Assembly (NCBI RefSeq): GCF_000972705.2
Contig: NZ_LATL02000224.1
Coordinates: 1 to 23,470, forward strand
Reading direction: 5' to 3'
Length of the DNA: 23,470 nt
DNA from: Limnoraphis robusta CS-951
GTDB taxonomy: Bacteria; Cyanobacteriota; Cyanobacteriia; Cyanobacteriales; Microcoleaceae
Shown: piece after piece, positions 5,293 to 13,975 of the stretch
Position numbering within the stretch: the first letter of the stretch is position 1
Layout: the number at the start of each line of letters is the position of its first letter
The notes under the pieces: model-generated
Database searches by the model: none
Seen by the model: the letters and a program-made list of their open reading frames with translations, nothing else
What the model was told of the DNA's origin: nothing
Program-made: the position numbers and the translations under genes

Positions 5293-5700
5293 ATGTTACC
5301 CAAAGTTAACCGACTCTGGCATCCCCAAGACTTTAAATCCGTTTACACTCGTGGAGTGCATCGCAAGACTTCTCATCTAACCCTGAGAGCATTACGATGT
5401 TCTCCTCAAGCTGTCAAAACTCAAAAAACAGCTAATCAGACGACAGTGCGACCGACTCGCATCGGGATTTCGATTAGCCAAAAAGTCAGTAAACAAGCGG
5501 TGATTCGCAACCGAATTAAACGACAAATTCGGGCAGCATTCCGTCAACTGTTGCCGAAGCTGTCGAGCGGTTGGGATATTGTTATCGTGGTCAAACCAAC
5601 AGCATTAGAGTGCAATTCTGACAAATTTCTGCAAGAATTAGAACTGTTGTTGGTACAAGCAGAGGTAATCAATGGCTACTCGGGAGGAAACATTTTATGA
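5293..5700 (+). CDS. rnpA: Ribonuclease P protein component
   Basis: The ATG at 5293 gives a 135-residue basic protein. 'LPKVNRLWHPQDFKSVYTRG' at the front and the RNR-type motif 'KQAVIRNRIKRQIRAAFR' near residue 70-90 are diagnostic of RnpA, which helps the RNase P RNA bind and cleave the 5' leader of tRNA precursors. The C-terminal 'WDIVIVVKPTAL' strand is also typical. There is a polar insertion around residues 38-52. It follows rpmH closely, and its last 29 bases overlap the next gene, so the two are probably co-translated. Identification is secure. Confidence 0.95.
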   Translation: MLPKVNRLWHPQDFKSVYTRGVHRKTSHLTLRALRCSPQAVKTQKTANQTTVRPTRIGISISQKVSKQAVIRNRIKRQIRAAFRQLLPKLSSGWDIVIVVKPTALECNSDKFLQELELLLVQAEVINGYSGGNIL

Positions 5701-6055
5701 GGGAGGCCCCCATGTGGGAGACCTGATCCTCAATCTATTGATCGGACTGACTATTATCGGGTTGCCCCTGGCTGTTGGTGCAGTGGTGAGGGCTTTATGG
5801 TTGCGCTACCGCATTACCACCCGTCGGGTTTCAGTGGTCGGCGGCTGGATGGGAGGCGAGCGCACCGATATCGTTTACTCAGAAATTGTCAAAGTTGCGA
5901 AAGTGCCAAGGGGATTTGGACTGTGGGGAGATATGGTGCTGACCCTCAGAAATGGTAGTCGCCTAGAACTACGCGCCCTTCCCCGATTTCGAGAAATCAA
6001 CGATTTTATTGAAGAAAAAATTGCTTTGAAGGCGAAGCAATCTAGTGGCAACTAA
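5672..6055 (+). CDS. PH-domain (bPH2/DUF304-like) membrane protein
   Basis: The ATG at 5672 lies 29 bases inside rnpA. After a short polar start ('MATREETFYEGGPHVGDLIL') comes one strong hydrophobic stretch ('LILNLLIGLTIIGLPLAVGAVVRALWL', about 18-44), then a conserved 'RYRITTRRVSVVGGWMGGER' strand pair, and 'DIVYSEIVKVAKVPRGFGLW' with 'GDMVLTLRNGSRLELRALPR'. This fits the bacterial PH-like domain of the YdbT/YdbS type attached to a membrane anchor. Length is 127 residues. The gene sits between rnpA and yidC, a placement I recall as common in cyanobacteria, so a link to membrane protein biogenesis is possible but not shown. Confidence 0.85.
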   Translation: MATREETFYEGGPHVGDLILNLLIGLTIIGLPLAVGAVVRALWLRYRITTRRVSVVGGWMGGERTDIVYSEIVKVAKVPRGFGLWGDMVLTLRNGSRLELRALPRFREINDFIEEKIALKAKQSSGN

Positions 6056-6241
6056 GGCTCAAAAAGATTTTTGTCAAAATTTTGTCAAAATAAACTCAGT
6101 TAAATCGCCAAGTTCCTCCCCGATTTTCACGGCATTTTCAGAGCCAGAAAATCAGACAATCAATCATCCCCACAAGGGCAGAGAGATTGTGTAAATTAGT
6201 GATAAAAGACTCGCAAGCAGATAGATTATCTCATAAGACGA

Positions 6242-7414
6242 ATGGACTTTGGTATAGGTTTTCTCTCAAACAACATTATGTTGCCGATCCTGGATTTTTT
6301 CTACGGGATCGTGCCGAGCTACGGTTTAGCAATCGTCGCTTTAACGTTAGTCATCCGCTTTGCTCTTTATCCTCTCAATGCTGGCTCTATCCGTAATATG
6401 CGCCGCATGAAAGTGACTCAGCCCTTAATGAAAGATCGAGTCGAGAAGATTCAGCAACAATACAAGGATGACCCCGTAAAACAACGGGAGGAAATGAGCC
6501 GAGTCTACAAAGAACTTGGTAATCCGTTGGCCGGATGCTTCCCCTTGTTACTTCAGATGCCGATTTTATTTGCGCTGTTTGCCACGTTGCGAGGATCACC
6601 GTTTTCCGATGTCAACTACACGGTAGAGCTAGAAATCTTTCCGAAGGAACAGATCGAACGCATTCAACCGCAAGCCTATACCACCAAACCGCAAAACGTC
6701 TACATCGCCGATGGTGTTCACTTCTCGACTGTGGCTTTGCTACCGGGAGGAAATCGCCTGGTTGAAGGAGAAACGGCAAAGGTAGAATTAGAAACGGCTC
6801 AGGGTGAATCCCTAAAAGCTAAACTGGGAAACTATCCAGATACTCAATTCAAACAGAAATGGACTGTACTCAAAGGATCAGAAAAAGTTCAGATCGATGA
6901 TCAAGGTAATATCGTTGCCTTAGAACCCGGACAAGCGACCCTACAAGGCACCTTAAAAGGAATTGCTGCGGATAAAGGCTTTCTGTTTATCGATGCTCTG
7001 GGTCGAGTCGGTGCCTTTGATGAAGATGGCGTGATTCACTGGGACATTGTAGGCATGATTTTAACCTTTGGGATCAGCCTGTATCTAAACCAAGTTCTCT
7101 CTGGGCAAGGAGCCAGTGCGAGTAGCGGAAATCCTCAGCAGGATACGATCAATAAAATTACTCCAGTTCTGTTTACGGGAATGTTTTTCTTCTTCCCCCT
7201 TCCGGCGGGAGTATTGTTGTATATGCTGATTGCCAACATTTTCCAAACAGCGCAGTCGTTTATCCTCTCACGAGAACCCTTACCGGAGAACCTTCAGAAA
7301 ATTGTTGAAGAAGCCAATTCCAAAACGGTCAAAGCAGTCCCTTCATCGGGAGGAGGAACCGGAAAACGAACTTCACTTCCTTTTGAACCCGGAAGTTCTA
7401 AAAAGAAAACATGA
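6242..7414 (+). CDS. yidC: Membrane protein insertase YidC/Oxa1/Alb3 family
   Basis: The product has 390 residues from ATG 6242. It inserts and folds proteins in the cytoplasmic and thylakoid membranes, alone or with SecYEG. Hydrophobic segments lie at about 20-47 ('[20 protein letters not shown]'), 98-117 ('[20 protein letters not shown]'), 267-288 and 303-342 ('[20 protein letters not shown]'). The conserved Arg in 'VIRFALYPL', the positively charged loop '[19 protein letters not shown]' type region and '[15 protein letters not shown]' are typical. A large insertion of about 150 residues (115-265) lies between helices; its end ('[17 protein letters not shown]') looks like a Big2-type Ig fold. 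It is 186 bases after the PH gene and overlaps khpB as ATGA. Confidence 0.95.
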   Translation: MDFGIGFLSNNIMLPILDFFYGIVPSYGLAIVALTLVIRFALYPLNAGSIRNMRRMKVTQPLMKDRVEKIQQQYKDDPVKQREEMSRVYKELGNPLAGCFPLLLQMPILFALFATLRGSPFSDVNYTVELEIFPKEQIERIQPQAYTTKPQNVYIADGVHFSTVALLPGGNRLVEGETAKVELETAQGESLKAKLGNYPDTQFKQKWTVLKGSEKVQIDDQGNIVALEPGQATLQGTLKGIAADKGFLFIDALGRVGAFDEDGVIHWDIVGMILTFGISLYLNQVLSGQGASASSGNPQQDTINKITPVLFTGMFFFFPLPAGVLLYMLIANIFQTAQSFILSREPLPENLQKIVEEANSKTVKAVPSSGGGTGKRTSLPFEPGSSKKKT

Positions 7415-7899
7415 TGCAAGCAATGGATGAAGATCAAATGCAACAGGGCAAAGAATGGCTAGAAGAACTCCTCAAAGTCGGGGCGCTCTCCTCAGCCGTT
7501 CAAGTTGCTCAAGAAGAAGACAGTTGCTGGTTAACCATTAACGAAATAAACCTCTCTGCCAAACAAATTACAGCCTTAACAGGTTTCAATGGTGAAGTGT
7601 TGGATGCTCTTCAATACTTGATTAACACCGTCGTCAATTTGGGCAAAGAAGAAGAGGAAAAAGCGGCTTACACTGTAGAATTAAACGGATATCGATTCCG
7701 TCGTTATCAAGAACTCAGCGCCTTAGCTGAAAATGCCGCCAAACAAGTTCAACAAACCGGAGTAGAACTAGAGATTAAATCTCTCTCCTCGGTAGAACGC
7801 CGCTTAATTCATAACATATTGAAAGACAGCGAAGATATCGAAACCTACAGTCGAGGACAAGAACCTGACCGTCGGTTAGTCATCAAGGTCAAAAGTTAG
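7411..7899 (+). CDS. khpB: KhpB/Jag RNA-binding protein (KH and R3H domains)
   Basis: The ATG at 7411 overlaps the yidC stop. A second ATG follows at 7414, but 7411 gives the coupled start. Residues about 20-95 form a KH-like domain with '[20 protein letters not shown]', where the GFNGE loop replaces the usual GKNG type. The C-terminal '[20 protein letters not shown]' followed by '[12 protein letters not shown]' is the R3H signature. KhpB binds RNA, often as a heterodimer with KhpA, and affects translation and cell envelope growth in other bacteria. The gene after yidC is the standard location. At 162 residues it lacks the N-terminal Jag_N domain of Firmicutes. Confidence 0.92.
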   Translation: MMQAMDEDQMQQGKEWLEELLKVGALSSAVQVAQEEDSCWLTINEINLSAKQITALTGFNGEVLDALQYLINTVVNLGKEEEEKAAYTVELNGYRFRRYQELSALAENAAKQVQQTGVELEIKSLSSVERRLIHNILKDSEDIETYSRGQEPDRRLVIKVKS

Positions 7900-7953
7900 T
7901 ATAAACTCAGCATTTTCATCGTGTCCATTTCCAGTCCTGGGAGTAGCAGCCTT

Positions 7954-8469
7954 ATGGATGCCATCTACATCCCTCACCTGCTAAAAGTACCTCAGCGCAG
8001 TCTAGAGTTTCAGTTTGAGGAATTTCTCCCCGAACTCGAAACCCTCACACCCGTTAGAGGTCGTTTGAGGGTAACTCATCAAACAACTTACATCGAAGTC
8101 ACGGCTCAAGCCGAAACGATCGTTACACTCACCTGTCATCGGTGTCTCAAACAGTATAACCATCGCCTGAAAGTCGATACATCCGAAATGATTTGGTTGG
8201 ATGTCTCCGCTCATCAAGCTTCTGTCAATGCCCTAGAGGTGGAAATGAATGTCGAAGACCTGGTGGAAACCCTATCTCCCCAAGGTCACTTTGAGCCGAC
8301 AGACTGGTTATATCAGCAATTGTGTTTGCAAACCCCTTTGCGACAACTGTGTGATGGGCCGTGCGAACCGCCTCAACCCACAGCAAAACCCACAACAACA
8401 ACTTCAGAAACTTCAGTCGATAGCCGATGGGCGGCTTTAGAATCTCTCAAACAACAACTATCTGGGTAA
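7954..8469 (+). CDS. YceD family protein (DUF177)
   Basis: A GTG at 7921 opens the frame, but the ATG at 7954 (MDAIYIPHLLKVPQRSLEFQ) matches the usual cyanobacterial start, and GGGAG lies upstream. The middle carries 'TLCHRCLKQY' type CxxC at about residue 70 and a second Cys group 'LRQLCDGPC' near residue 137-142, the metal-binding pattern of DUF177, a family linked to 23S rRNA accumulation in other bacteria and plants. The C-terminal 'DSRWAALESLKQQL' is also typical. The Pro/Thr-rich link before it ('PPQPTAKPTTTTSETS') is long. It lies 20-50 bases after khpB, so probably in the same operon. Confidence 0.88.
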   Translation: MDAIYIPHLLKVPQRSLEFQFEEFLPELETLTPVRGRLRVTHQTTYIEVTAQAETIVTLTCHRCLKQYNHRLKVDTSEMIWLDVSAHQASVNALEVEMNVEDLVETLSPQGHFEPTDWLYQQLCLQTPLRQLCDGPCEPPQPTAKPTTTTSETSVDSRWAALESLKQQLSG

Positions 8470-8550
8470 AATCCCCATCTGCAAGCAAAAACCCTAAATC
8501 AATTCCCCCTTAAAGTTGCTGAAGTTGAACTAGCCACCATCAAAAGCCGG

Positions 8551-10068
8551 ATGACCAAATTTAGTGAGGAGTTGGAGTTACTCCTGCGATCGCGCTACTC
8601 CTTAATCTACATTCCCACCTTAGAAGAAGAGCGGATTGAAATGGCGATCAAACAATCCGCCAAACAGCAAGGAAATCGAGCCGTCTATATTTGGGATTTT
8701 GTGGAAGGCTATCAAGAAGGCAATCCGAATGACCAGGGATTTGGCTGCCGAAATCCTCTTCAGGCGCTAGAATTTGTCGAAAAACTGGCAGATTCTAGCC
8801 CCGCGATTTTCATTTTACGGGACTTTCATCGCTTCCTCGATGACCTCTCAGTTTCTCGTAAACTTCGCAATCTCGCCAGACGCTTAAAGTCTCAACCGAA
8901 AAATATTATTCTCATCTCGCCGCAGGTGGCAATTCCCCAAGACTTGAGTGAAGTGCTAACGGTTCTCGAATTTCCTTTACCCGATCGCCCGGAAATTCAA
9001 GCTGAGGTTGAACGGTTATTAGCCGCCACAGGACATCGGCCCGATGTTCGTCAACTTGATGAGATGGTGCGCTCTTTTCAAGGACTTTCTATTGAACGCA
9101 TCCGCAGGATTTTAGCGAAAGCGATCGCCACTCACGGAGAACTGCGTCTCGATGATCTCGATCTGATTTTAGAAGAAAAACGGCAAACGATTCGTCAAAC
9201 TCAAATTCTAGATTTCTATCCCGCCCAAGAAAATATTTCCGATATCGGAGGCTTAGATAACCTCAAAGATTGGCTACTACGGCGGGGAAGTGCCTTTTCC
9301 CAACAGGCTCGACAGTATGGCCTGCCCTATCCGCGAGGATTGCTGCTCGTCGGAATTCAAGGTACCGGAAAATCCCTCACAGCCAAAGCGATCGCTCACC
9401 ATTGGCACCTACCCCTATTACGCTTGGATGTGGGGCGGTTATTTGGGGGTTTAGTGGGAGAATCGGAATCAAGAACCCGACAAATGATTCAACTCTCAGA
9501 AGCCCTCGCGCCCTGTGTGTTGTGGATAGATGAAATTGATAAAGCGTTTTCGGGAATGGATGGCCGAGGGGATTCTGGAACCGCTAATCGCGTGTTTGGG
9601 ACGTTCATCACCTGGTTGGCTGAAAAAACCTCACCTGTGTTTGTGGTGGCGACGGCTAATAATATTCAGTCCTTACCGCCGGAAATCTTGCGGAAGGGGC
9701 GATTTGATGAAATCTTCTTTGTCGGTTTACCTTCCCAGGAAGAACGACTAGCTATTTTTGAGGTGCATTTATCCAAACTACGGCCTCATGGCATCAAAAA
9801 TTATGATATAAACCGTTTAGCTTATGAAACTCCCGATTTTTCTGGGGCTGAAATTGAACAAATTCTGATTGAAGCGATGCACATTGGTTTTAGCCAAAAT
9901 CGTGACTTTACCACTGAAGATATTTTAGAAGCCGCCAGTCAAATCGTTCCCTTGGCTCGTACCGCCCAAGAACAAATTCAATTTCTGCAACAGTGGGCGG
10001 CGGCGGGGAAAGCACGGCTGGCGTCTCGCAATAGCAATCTGAGTCCTCGCTTTCCCGCAGAGGATTAA
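8551..10068 (+). CDS. ycf46: Ycf46-type AAA ATPase
   Basis: The product has 505 residues from ATG 8551. The N-terminal third (to about residue 230) is the Ycf46 region, a degenerate AAA-like fold ('YSLIYIPTLEEERIEMAIKQ'). The AAA module follows: Walker A GIQGTGKS at 268-275, 'GGLVGESESRTRQMI' pore-loop region, Walker B 'CVLWIDEIDKAF' at 322-333, sensor 'VATANN', and the arginine-finger stretch 'LRKGRFDEIF'. All catalytic residues are present. Ycf46 is conserved in cyanobacteria and red-algal plastids and has been linked to carbon use and photosynthesis. There is a HIP1 site in the coding region at 8588. It lies 81 bases after yceD. Confidence 0.95.
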   Translation: MTKFSEELELLLRSRYSLIYIPTLEEERIEMAIKQSAKQQGNRAVYIWDFVEGYQEGNPNDQGFGCRNPLQALEFVEKLADSSPAIFILRDFHRFLDDLSVSRKLRNLARRLKSQPKNIILISPQVAIPQDLSEVLTVLEFPLPDRPEIQAEVERLLAATGHRPDVRQLDEMVRSFQGLSIERIRRILAKAIATHGELRLDDLDLILEEKRQTIRQTQILDFYPAQENISDIGGLDNLKDWLLRRGSAFSQQARQYGLPYPRGLLLVGIQGTGKSLTAKAIAHHWHLPLLRLDVGRLFGGLVGESESRTRQMIQLSEALAPCVLWIDEIDKAFSGMDGRGDSGTANRVFGTFITWLAEKTSPVFVVATANNIQSLPPEILRKGRFDEIFFVGLPSQEERLAIFEVHLSKLRPHGIKNYDINRLAYETPDFSGAEIEQILIEAMHIGFSQNRDFTTEDILEAASQIVPLARTAQEQIQFLQQWAAAGKARLASRNSNLSPRFPAED

Positions 10069-10161
10069 GCTATAGTTAAATTCTCTTTGACTCAGGTATC
10101 GTTAAATTCTCTTTTAATATTGATGTCTTATCGCTCACCCCTGACAACTTCCCGTTCACCT

Positions 10162-10614
10162 ATGAGCTTTTACAACCTCTTCAAGTTTTTAGTTGGGTTT
10201 GTGTTAGCATTTGTGATTCTGGCAGGTGCTAGCGTTGCGGCTGCTCTCTATTTTGCGGCTCGGCTCACCGAACTTCCCGAACGACCGACTTTTGCTAACG
10301 ACGCTCCACCGACGGCTCAAGCGGCTAGCAACGCACCAAAACCGACTCCGACAGCAAATCCGACTCCTAGCCCCACTCCTGCCGCTCCGAAGTTACCAGA
10401 GGGCGCGTACAGAGCGGTTGTTGTTCAACCGATTGGCTTGATTTTACGGGACAATCCGAGTTTTGATGCGAATCGTATTGGCGGGGTCGGTTATCAAGAG
10501 GCGGTTATTGTTTTAGAGGAAAGTCAAGATAAAAACTGGCAGCGTGTACAGGCGGAAGAGGATAGTAACCGTGTGGGATGGGTTAAAGGTGGTAATACCG
10601 AACGACGACAATAG
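10162..10614 (+). CDS. Membrane-anchored protein with bacterial SH3-like domain
   Basis: The frame is open from 10087 (TTG) and has ATGs at 10123 and 10162. I prefer 10162, because the product then starts with the anchor: MSFYNLFKFLVGFVLAFVIL. A Pro/Thr/Ala-rich linker follows (about 40-75) and then a roughly 60-residue SH3b-like domain ('GLILRDNPSFDANRIGGVGY', 'AVIVLEESQDKNWQRVQAEE', 'NRVGWVKGG'). Such domains usually bind cell-wall peptides outside the membrane. The start choice is uncertain, since no ribosome site is clear at any of the three. A strong terminator follows at 10667. Confidence 0.8.
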   Translation: MSFYNLFKFLVGFVLAFVILAGASVAAALYFAARLTELPERPTFANDAPPTAQAASNAPKPTPTANPTPSPTPAAPKLPEGAYRAVVVQPIGLILRDNPSFDANRIGGVGYQEAVIVLEESQDKNWQRVQAEEDSNRVGWVKGGNTERRQ

Positions 10615-10666
10615 TGCAGAATTTTTTCAATTTTTGAGCCGCTCAACCCGTTGGAATTTCAGTTGA

Positions 10667-10689
10667 GGCACGATTAAATCGTGTCTTTT
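10667..10689 (+). terminator. Rho-independent terminator after the SH3 gene
   Basis: GGCACGAT (10667-10674) pairs with ATCGTGTC (10678-10685), an 8-bp stem with one G-T wobble and a 3-base loop, then TTTT. It ends the plus-strand block that begins at rpmH. Confidence 0.8.
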
Positions 10690-10907
10690 ATCATAGAAAA
10701 ATACAGATACTCAATATTTTTTATTAAGTTTTAATAATTGTCGGATTGATTTCAGGAAAAACAGCGAACTATGTTAAGAAAGTTGGACAAAAATCAATCT
10801 TAGTTGCAATACCCAATGGATCGCTTCACCACAGAGAGTCCAAGTGTTAGTGTGATTAGACACATGACAAATGACTGATTAAAAAAACTTCATTCGGGAA
10901 AAAACAA

Positions 10908-11084
10908 ATGTACAAAAAAGATTCAAAAGGTGATCCCGTCGTTGCTGTTGTAACGGCTTCCTTGGGTGCTGGGGTCGCAACTTCTTTTGCAGTTGCTCAA
11001 GGTCAAAGTCCCTTCGTTGCTTTAGGAATAACAATATTCGCTGGTCTTGCCGCTTTTCTTCTGGATCGAGCAGGTTTGGTGTAA
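10908..11084 (+). CDS. Small hydrophobic protein, 58 aa
   Basis: This short frame runs from ATG 10908 to TAA 11084. It begins MYKKDSKGDPVVAVVTASLG. Two hydrophobic helices follow a charged start: 'VVAVVTASLGAGVATSFAVA' (about 11-30) and 'FVALGITIFAGLAAFLLDRA' (about 37-56), separated by 'QGQSP'. This is a helical-hairpin membrane protein. No strong ribosome site is seen. Two minus-strand frames overlap this stretch but read as less plausible proteins. No family recognised; a small holin-like or envelope peptide is possible but speculative. Confidence 0.6.
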   Translation: MYKKDSKGDPVVAVVTASLGAGVATSFAVAQGQSPFVALGITIFAGLAAFLLDRAGLV

Positions 11085-11195
11085 ATCAAAACTGCCTGAG
11101 AATAGAGGGCTAATATAGAATAGAACAAACGATAAGTCAAAGGCGGATTGTCTTTGACTTGTTGTTTCCATAAATTTTTTAGCACCTGAATTATC

Positions 11196-13061
11196 ATGGA
11201 CTCTTATGCTTATCTTCATCTGGCAGTCGTCTACGAAGACCCTTCTCAATACCCATTAAAACCGCCTGCAAGTATTAATTGGAACAAATTTTCATCTCTG
11301 ACTTACCGCTATTTTTTATCTCTGGCTTTACTCGTCGCTGTCTTATCCGTTTCTCAATCTGCTTCGGCTCAGGTGATTCGTGAAGGCGATCGCGGAAGCG
11401 AAGTGAGTGCGATCCAAAGCTCCTTACAATCTTTAGGTTTCTTCAATTCTAATGTTACAGGTTTTTTCGGGCCAATTACTCGTGAGGCCGTCATTCGCTT
11501 CCAACAATCTCGGGGACTGTCGGCCGATGGGGTTGTTGGCCCGAATACTTTAGCTGCTTTGGGACTCAGCCAACCTCAAAATCCACCGTTTCCTCCAATT
11601 AGTCGAGCCGTCATTGGTTTAGGTCAAGGGGATAGCGGCCCTGGAGTCAGGGATTTACAAACCCGTTTACGTCAGTTGGGTTATTTTAACACTGAACCGA
11701 CAGGCAATTTTGGGTCAATTACTCGTGATGCAGTGATTCGGTTTCAGCAAGTCAACCGCATTCCTGTAACCGGGTTAGTCAGCGAAGAAACCCTGGTTTT
11801 TCTCAATAACAGAATTCCGACTCTTCCGGGAAACCCAAATCCCACTCCTCTGCCTTCAGGAACACTCAAACGAGGAGATACCGGGCCTGCTGTGGGGGTC
11901 TTACAACAACGGCTATTCCGCTTAGGCTTTTATAACGGACAAATTAACAACTTTTTTGATGTTGCCACAGAACAAGCGGTGATTCGTTTTCAACAAGCTT
12001 ACGGAATTCAACCCACAGGTCAAGTCGGGCCAACAACCGTAAGTTATTTGATCAGCGCCACAGGAGAGGGAATTCCGTCAGTTCCCAGTGTTCCGATTGT
12101 TAATCCTCCAGTCAACCTGCAATTAGGCGATCGCGGAGGTTCTGTCAGTGTATTACAGCAAAGATTGCGAGTATTAGGCTACTATAGCGGCCCGATGAAT
12201 GGGATTTTTGATTTAACGACTCGACGAGCTGTACTGGCTTTTCAGCGAGATTATGGTATCGCTCAGACGGGAGTTGTTGGGCCGACAACTCAATCTTTTC
12301 TGGTCAGAGCAGTTCCTGAGTTTCAACCTGTAGCTGTTTCTCAAGTGCCGAATTGGTTCGCTCCCCAAGGTCGGCCGTTTAATATTGCCCCACAACCCAA
12401 CCTACTGCCCCCTCAAGGTCGTCCGACGGTGATTTCTGAGGTTTATGACGGAATTGTACCTCAAGGTCGTCCGACGCTGATTCCCGAGGTGTCTGACGGG
12501 GTTGTTTCTCAAGGTCGTCCGTTGAACCCTTCTCCATTAACTCCAATTTCACCTGTAGCGACTTATCGCAGCGTTGTGAGTGTTGGAGATACAGGCTTTG
12601 AAGTCAGAAAAGTTCAACAACGACTGCGAGAGTTGAACTACTACCGAGGGCCGATTAATGGGTTTTTTGATCGCACGACTGAAGATGCAGTGCTTCGCTT
12701 TCAAAGGGCGAATGGGATTACTCAAACGGGTGTAATCGGCCCGACAACACGCATTTATATGTTTAATAGCGCTCAAGCTTCTGGGTCTACTTCGAGGGCG
12801 GATGCTTCTCCTTCTGTCGCTTCTCCCTCAACTCAAACGGCTCAAACTCTCCCGTCAACCCCGACGCTCAAAACTGAAAATCCTCCTATTCGTACCGCTA
12901 GCGTACAAGAGTTACAGAAACGCTTGCAAGTTCAAGGACTTTATCAAGGGCCGATTGACGGCGTTTACAATTCTCAAATGGAAGTTGCTCTTAGCAAAGC
13001 ACAAGAACTCTATGGTACCAGTGCCAATGATGTGCTGTTCGGCGGGTTACAATCTAAATAA
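11196..13061 (+). CDS. Secreted protein with six peptidoglycan-binding repeats
   Basis: The 621-residue product begins MDSYAYLHLAVVYEDPSQYP, a cytoplasmic leader familiar from cyanobacterial homologues. The membrane segment 'YFLSLALLVAVLSVSQSASA' ends near residue 58, where a signal peptidase cut is likely. Five clear PG_binding_1 domains follow, each with 'GD.G..V..LQ..L..LG.Y' and 'T..AV..FQ...G', starting near residues 59, 138, 222, 310 and 462; a sixth, shorter one is near 565. These three-helix domains bind peptidoglycan. No enzyme domain is attached, so it is probably a wall-anchoring or structural protein. Residues about 386-440 carry four QGRP repeats at a 48-base period. It ends at a bidirectional terminator shared with fur. 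Confidence 0.9.
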   Translation: MDSYAYLHLAVVYEDPSQYPLKPPASINWNKFSSLTYRYFLSLALLVAVLSVSQSASAQVIREGDRGSEVSAIQSSLQSLGFFNSNVTGFFGPITREAVIRFQQSRGLSADGVVGPNTLAALGLSQPQNPPFPPISRAVIGLGQGDSGPGVRDLQTRLRQLGYFNTEPTGNFGSITRDAVIRFQQVNRIPVTGLVSEETLVFLNNRIPTLPGNPNPTPLPSGTLKRGDTGPAVGVLQQRLFRLGFYNGQINNFFDVATEQAVIRFQQAYGIQPTGQVGPTTVSYLISATGEGIPSVPSVPIVNPPVNLQLGDRGGSVSVLQQRLRVLGYYSGPMNGIFDLTTRRAVLAFQRDYGIAQTGVVGPTTQSFLVRAVPEFQPVAVSQVPNWFAPQGRPFNIAPQPNLLPPQGRPTVISEVYDGIVPQGRPTLIPEVSDGVVSQGRPLNPSPLTPISPVATYRSVVSVGDTGFEVRKVQQRLRELNYYRGPINGFFDRTTEDAVLRFQRANGITQTGVIGPTTRIYMFNSAQASGSTSRADASPSVASPSTQTAQTLPSTPTLKTENPPIRTASVQELQKRLQVQGLYQGPIDGVYNSQMEVALSKAQELYGTSANDVLFGGLQSK

Positions 13062-13089
13062 AATTGCAGGGCCGACTGTTTACATTTTG

Positions 13090-13116
13090 GCGGGGAAAAA
13101 AACTTAAATTCCCCGC
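13090..13116. terminator. Bidirectional terminator between convergent genes
   Basis: GCGGGGAA (13090-13097) and TTCCCCGC (13109-13116) form a perfect 8-bp stem. It lies between the stop of the peptidoglycan-binding gene (13061) and that of fur (13125). On the minus strand the loop and flank are T-rich, so it can serve both genes. Confidence 0.75.
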
Positions 13117-13124
13117 TCTTGTCC

Positions 13125-13673
13125 CTACTCCATGTCATCTAATTCTGAGTCTGATTCTGATAAGCTGTATTCAGTTTGTTCTGCGATCGCCTGTGAGCAA
13201 GACCATTCACTGGAAATTAGAGAAGGCCAACCCATTCTTAATGCTTCGTAGCAAACGGTATGAATTGTCAATTGACAGTCTAATAAGTGCAGTCCCGATT
13301 TCTCGGCTTGCTTCATCCCGATTTTAGAAATAGAATCATTTTTGAACTCTATTGTCTTGTTACACTGAACGCAAACTAAGTGATGGTGATGATGGGGATA
13401 AGGTTGATTAATTTCGTAGTGTTTATGGCCTTCGGCAAGTTCGAGTTCTCGCAAAATCCCCAATCGTGCCATTAGTTTGAGGCTGCGGTATATTGTTGAT
13501 AAGCTGATCGGTTCTCCTCGGCTTTTGAGAAGGTTATACAAATCTTCTGCACTCAGGTGATTTCCTTTGGGAAGATTTTGAAAGACGTGCAGAATAGTTT
13601 CCCGTTGAGGAGTTAGACGCCAGCCCTTATTATTTAGTTCAGATTTGAACGAGGAAGAAGTGTATAAAGGCAT
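13125..13673 (-). CDS. fur: Ferric uptake regulator, FurA-like
   Basis: The frame is open from 13736, but ATG 13673 gives the typical start MPLYTSSSFKSELNNKGWRL followed by 'TPQRETILHVFQNLP'. The winged-helix DNA-binding part (to about 85) has 'SAEDLYNLLKSRGEPISLST' and 'IYRSLKLMARLGILRELEL'. The dimer and metal part has HKHYEINQPYPHHHHH and one CVQC pair (residues 101 and 104), plus Cys133 and Cys141. The second CxxC of typical FurA is missing: after 'LTIHTVC' the protein continues 'YEALRMGWPSLISSEWSCS' and has a roughly 20-residue acidic tail. Fur with iron represses iron uptake genes. A TTATT-GAG-AATAA palindrome lies upstream and may allow autoregulation. Confidence 0.9.
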   Translation of the reverse strand: MPLYTSSSFKSELNNKGWRLTPQRETILHVFQNLPKGNHLSAEDLYNLLKSRGEPISLSTIYRSLKLMARLGILRELELAEGHKHYEINQPYPHHHHHLVCVQCNKTIEFKNDSISKIGMKQAEKSGLHLLDCQLTIHTVCYEALRMGWPSLISSEWSCSQAIAEQTEYSLSESDSELDDME

Positions 13674-13745
13674 AATTTTGTTTTCAATAAAGCTTTCATA
13701 CTGAAAATGATACACAACAAGCTCAGTGATTGTCAAAAAAGCTGC

Positions 13746-13758
13746 TTATTGAGAATAA
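13746..13758. promoter_or_regulatory. Fur-box-like palindrome upstream of fur
   Basis: TTATT (13746-13750), GAG, AATAA (13754-13758) is a short AT-rich inverted repeat about 75 bases upstream of the fur start. It resembles the AT-rich core of Fur boxes but covers only part of the 19-bp consensus. Confidence 0.35.
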
Positions 13759-13975
13759 CTAGCTATAACAAGAATTAGAGACTCCCTCGGCATCCTTATC
13801 ATTAGCCTTTAGGACTCATTCTAGGTTGATTTTTTGTTTTTTAGTATTGTTAGGTACAGCTTTTTTACAAGATATCGTTCCGCCTAGCAATATTCTACCA
13901 TTTTTCGGGGTTCACTTTACCAGAAGCTGATAAAAATTCTATCTTCTGACTGAGTTTTCCCCCCTGAAAAACATC

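Noticed and set aside
11003..11249. Two minus-strand frames
   Set aside because: They overlap the small plus-strand gene at 10908 and the start of the peptidoglycan-binding gene, and lack domain or ribosome-site support.
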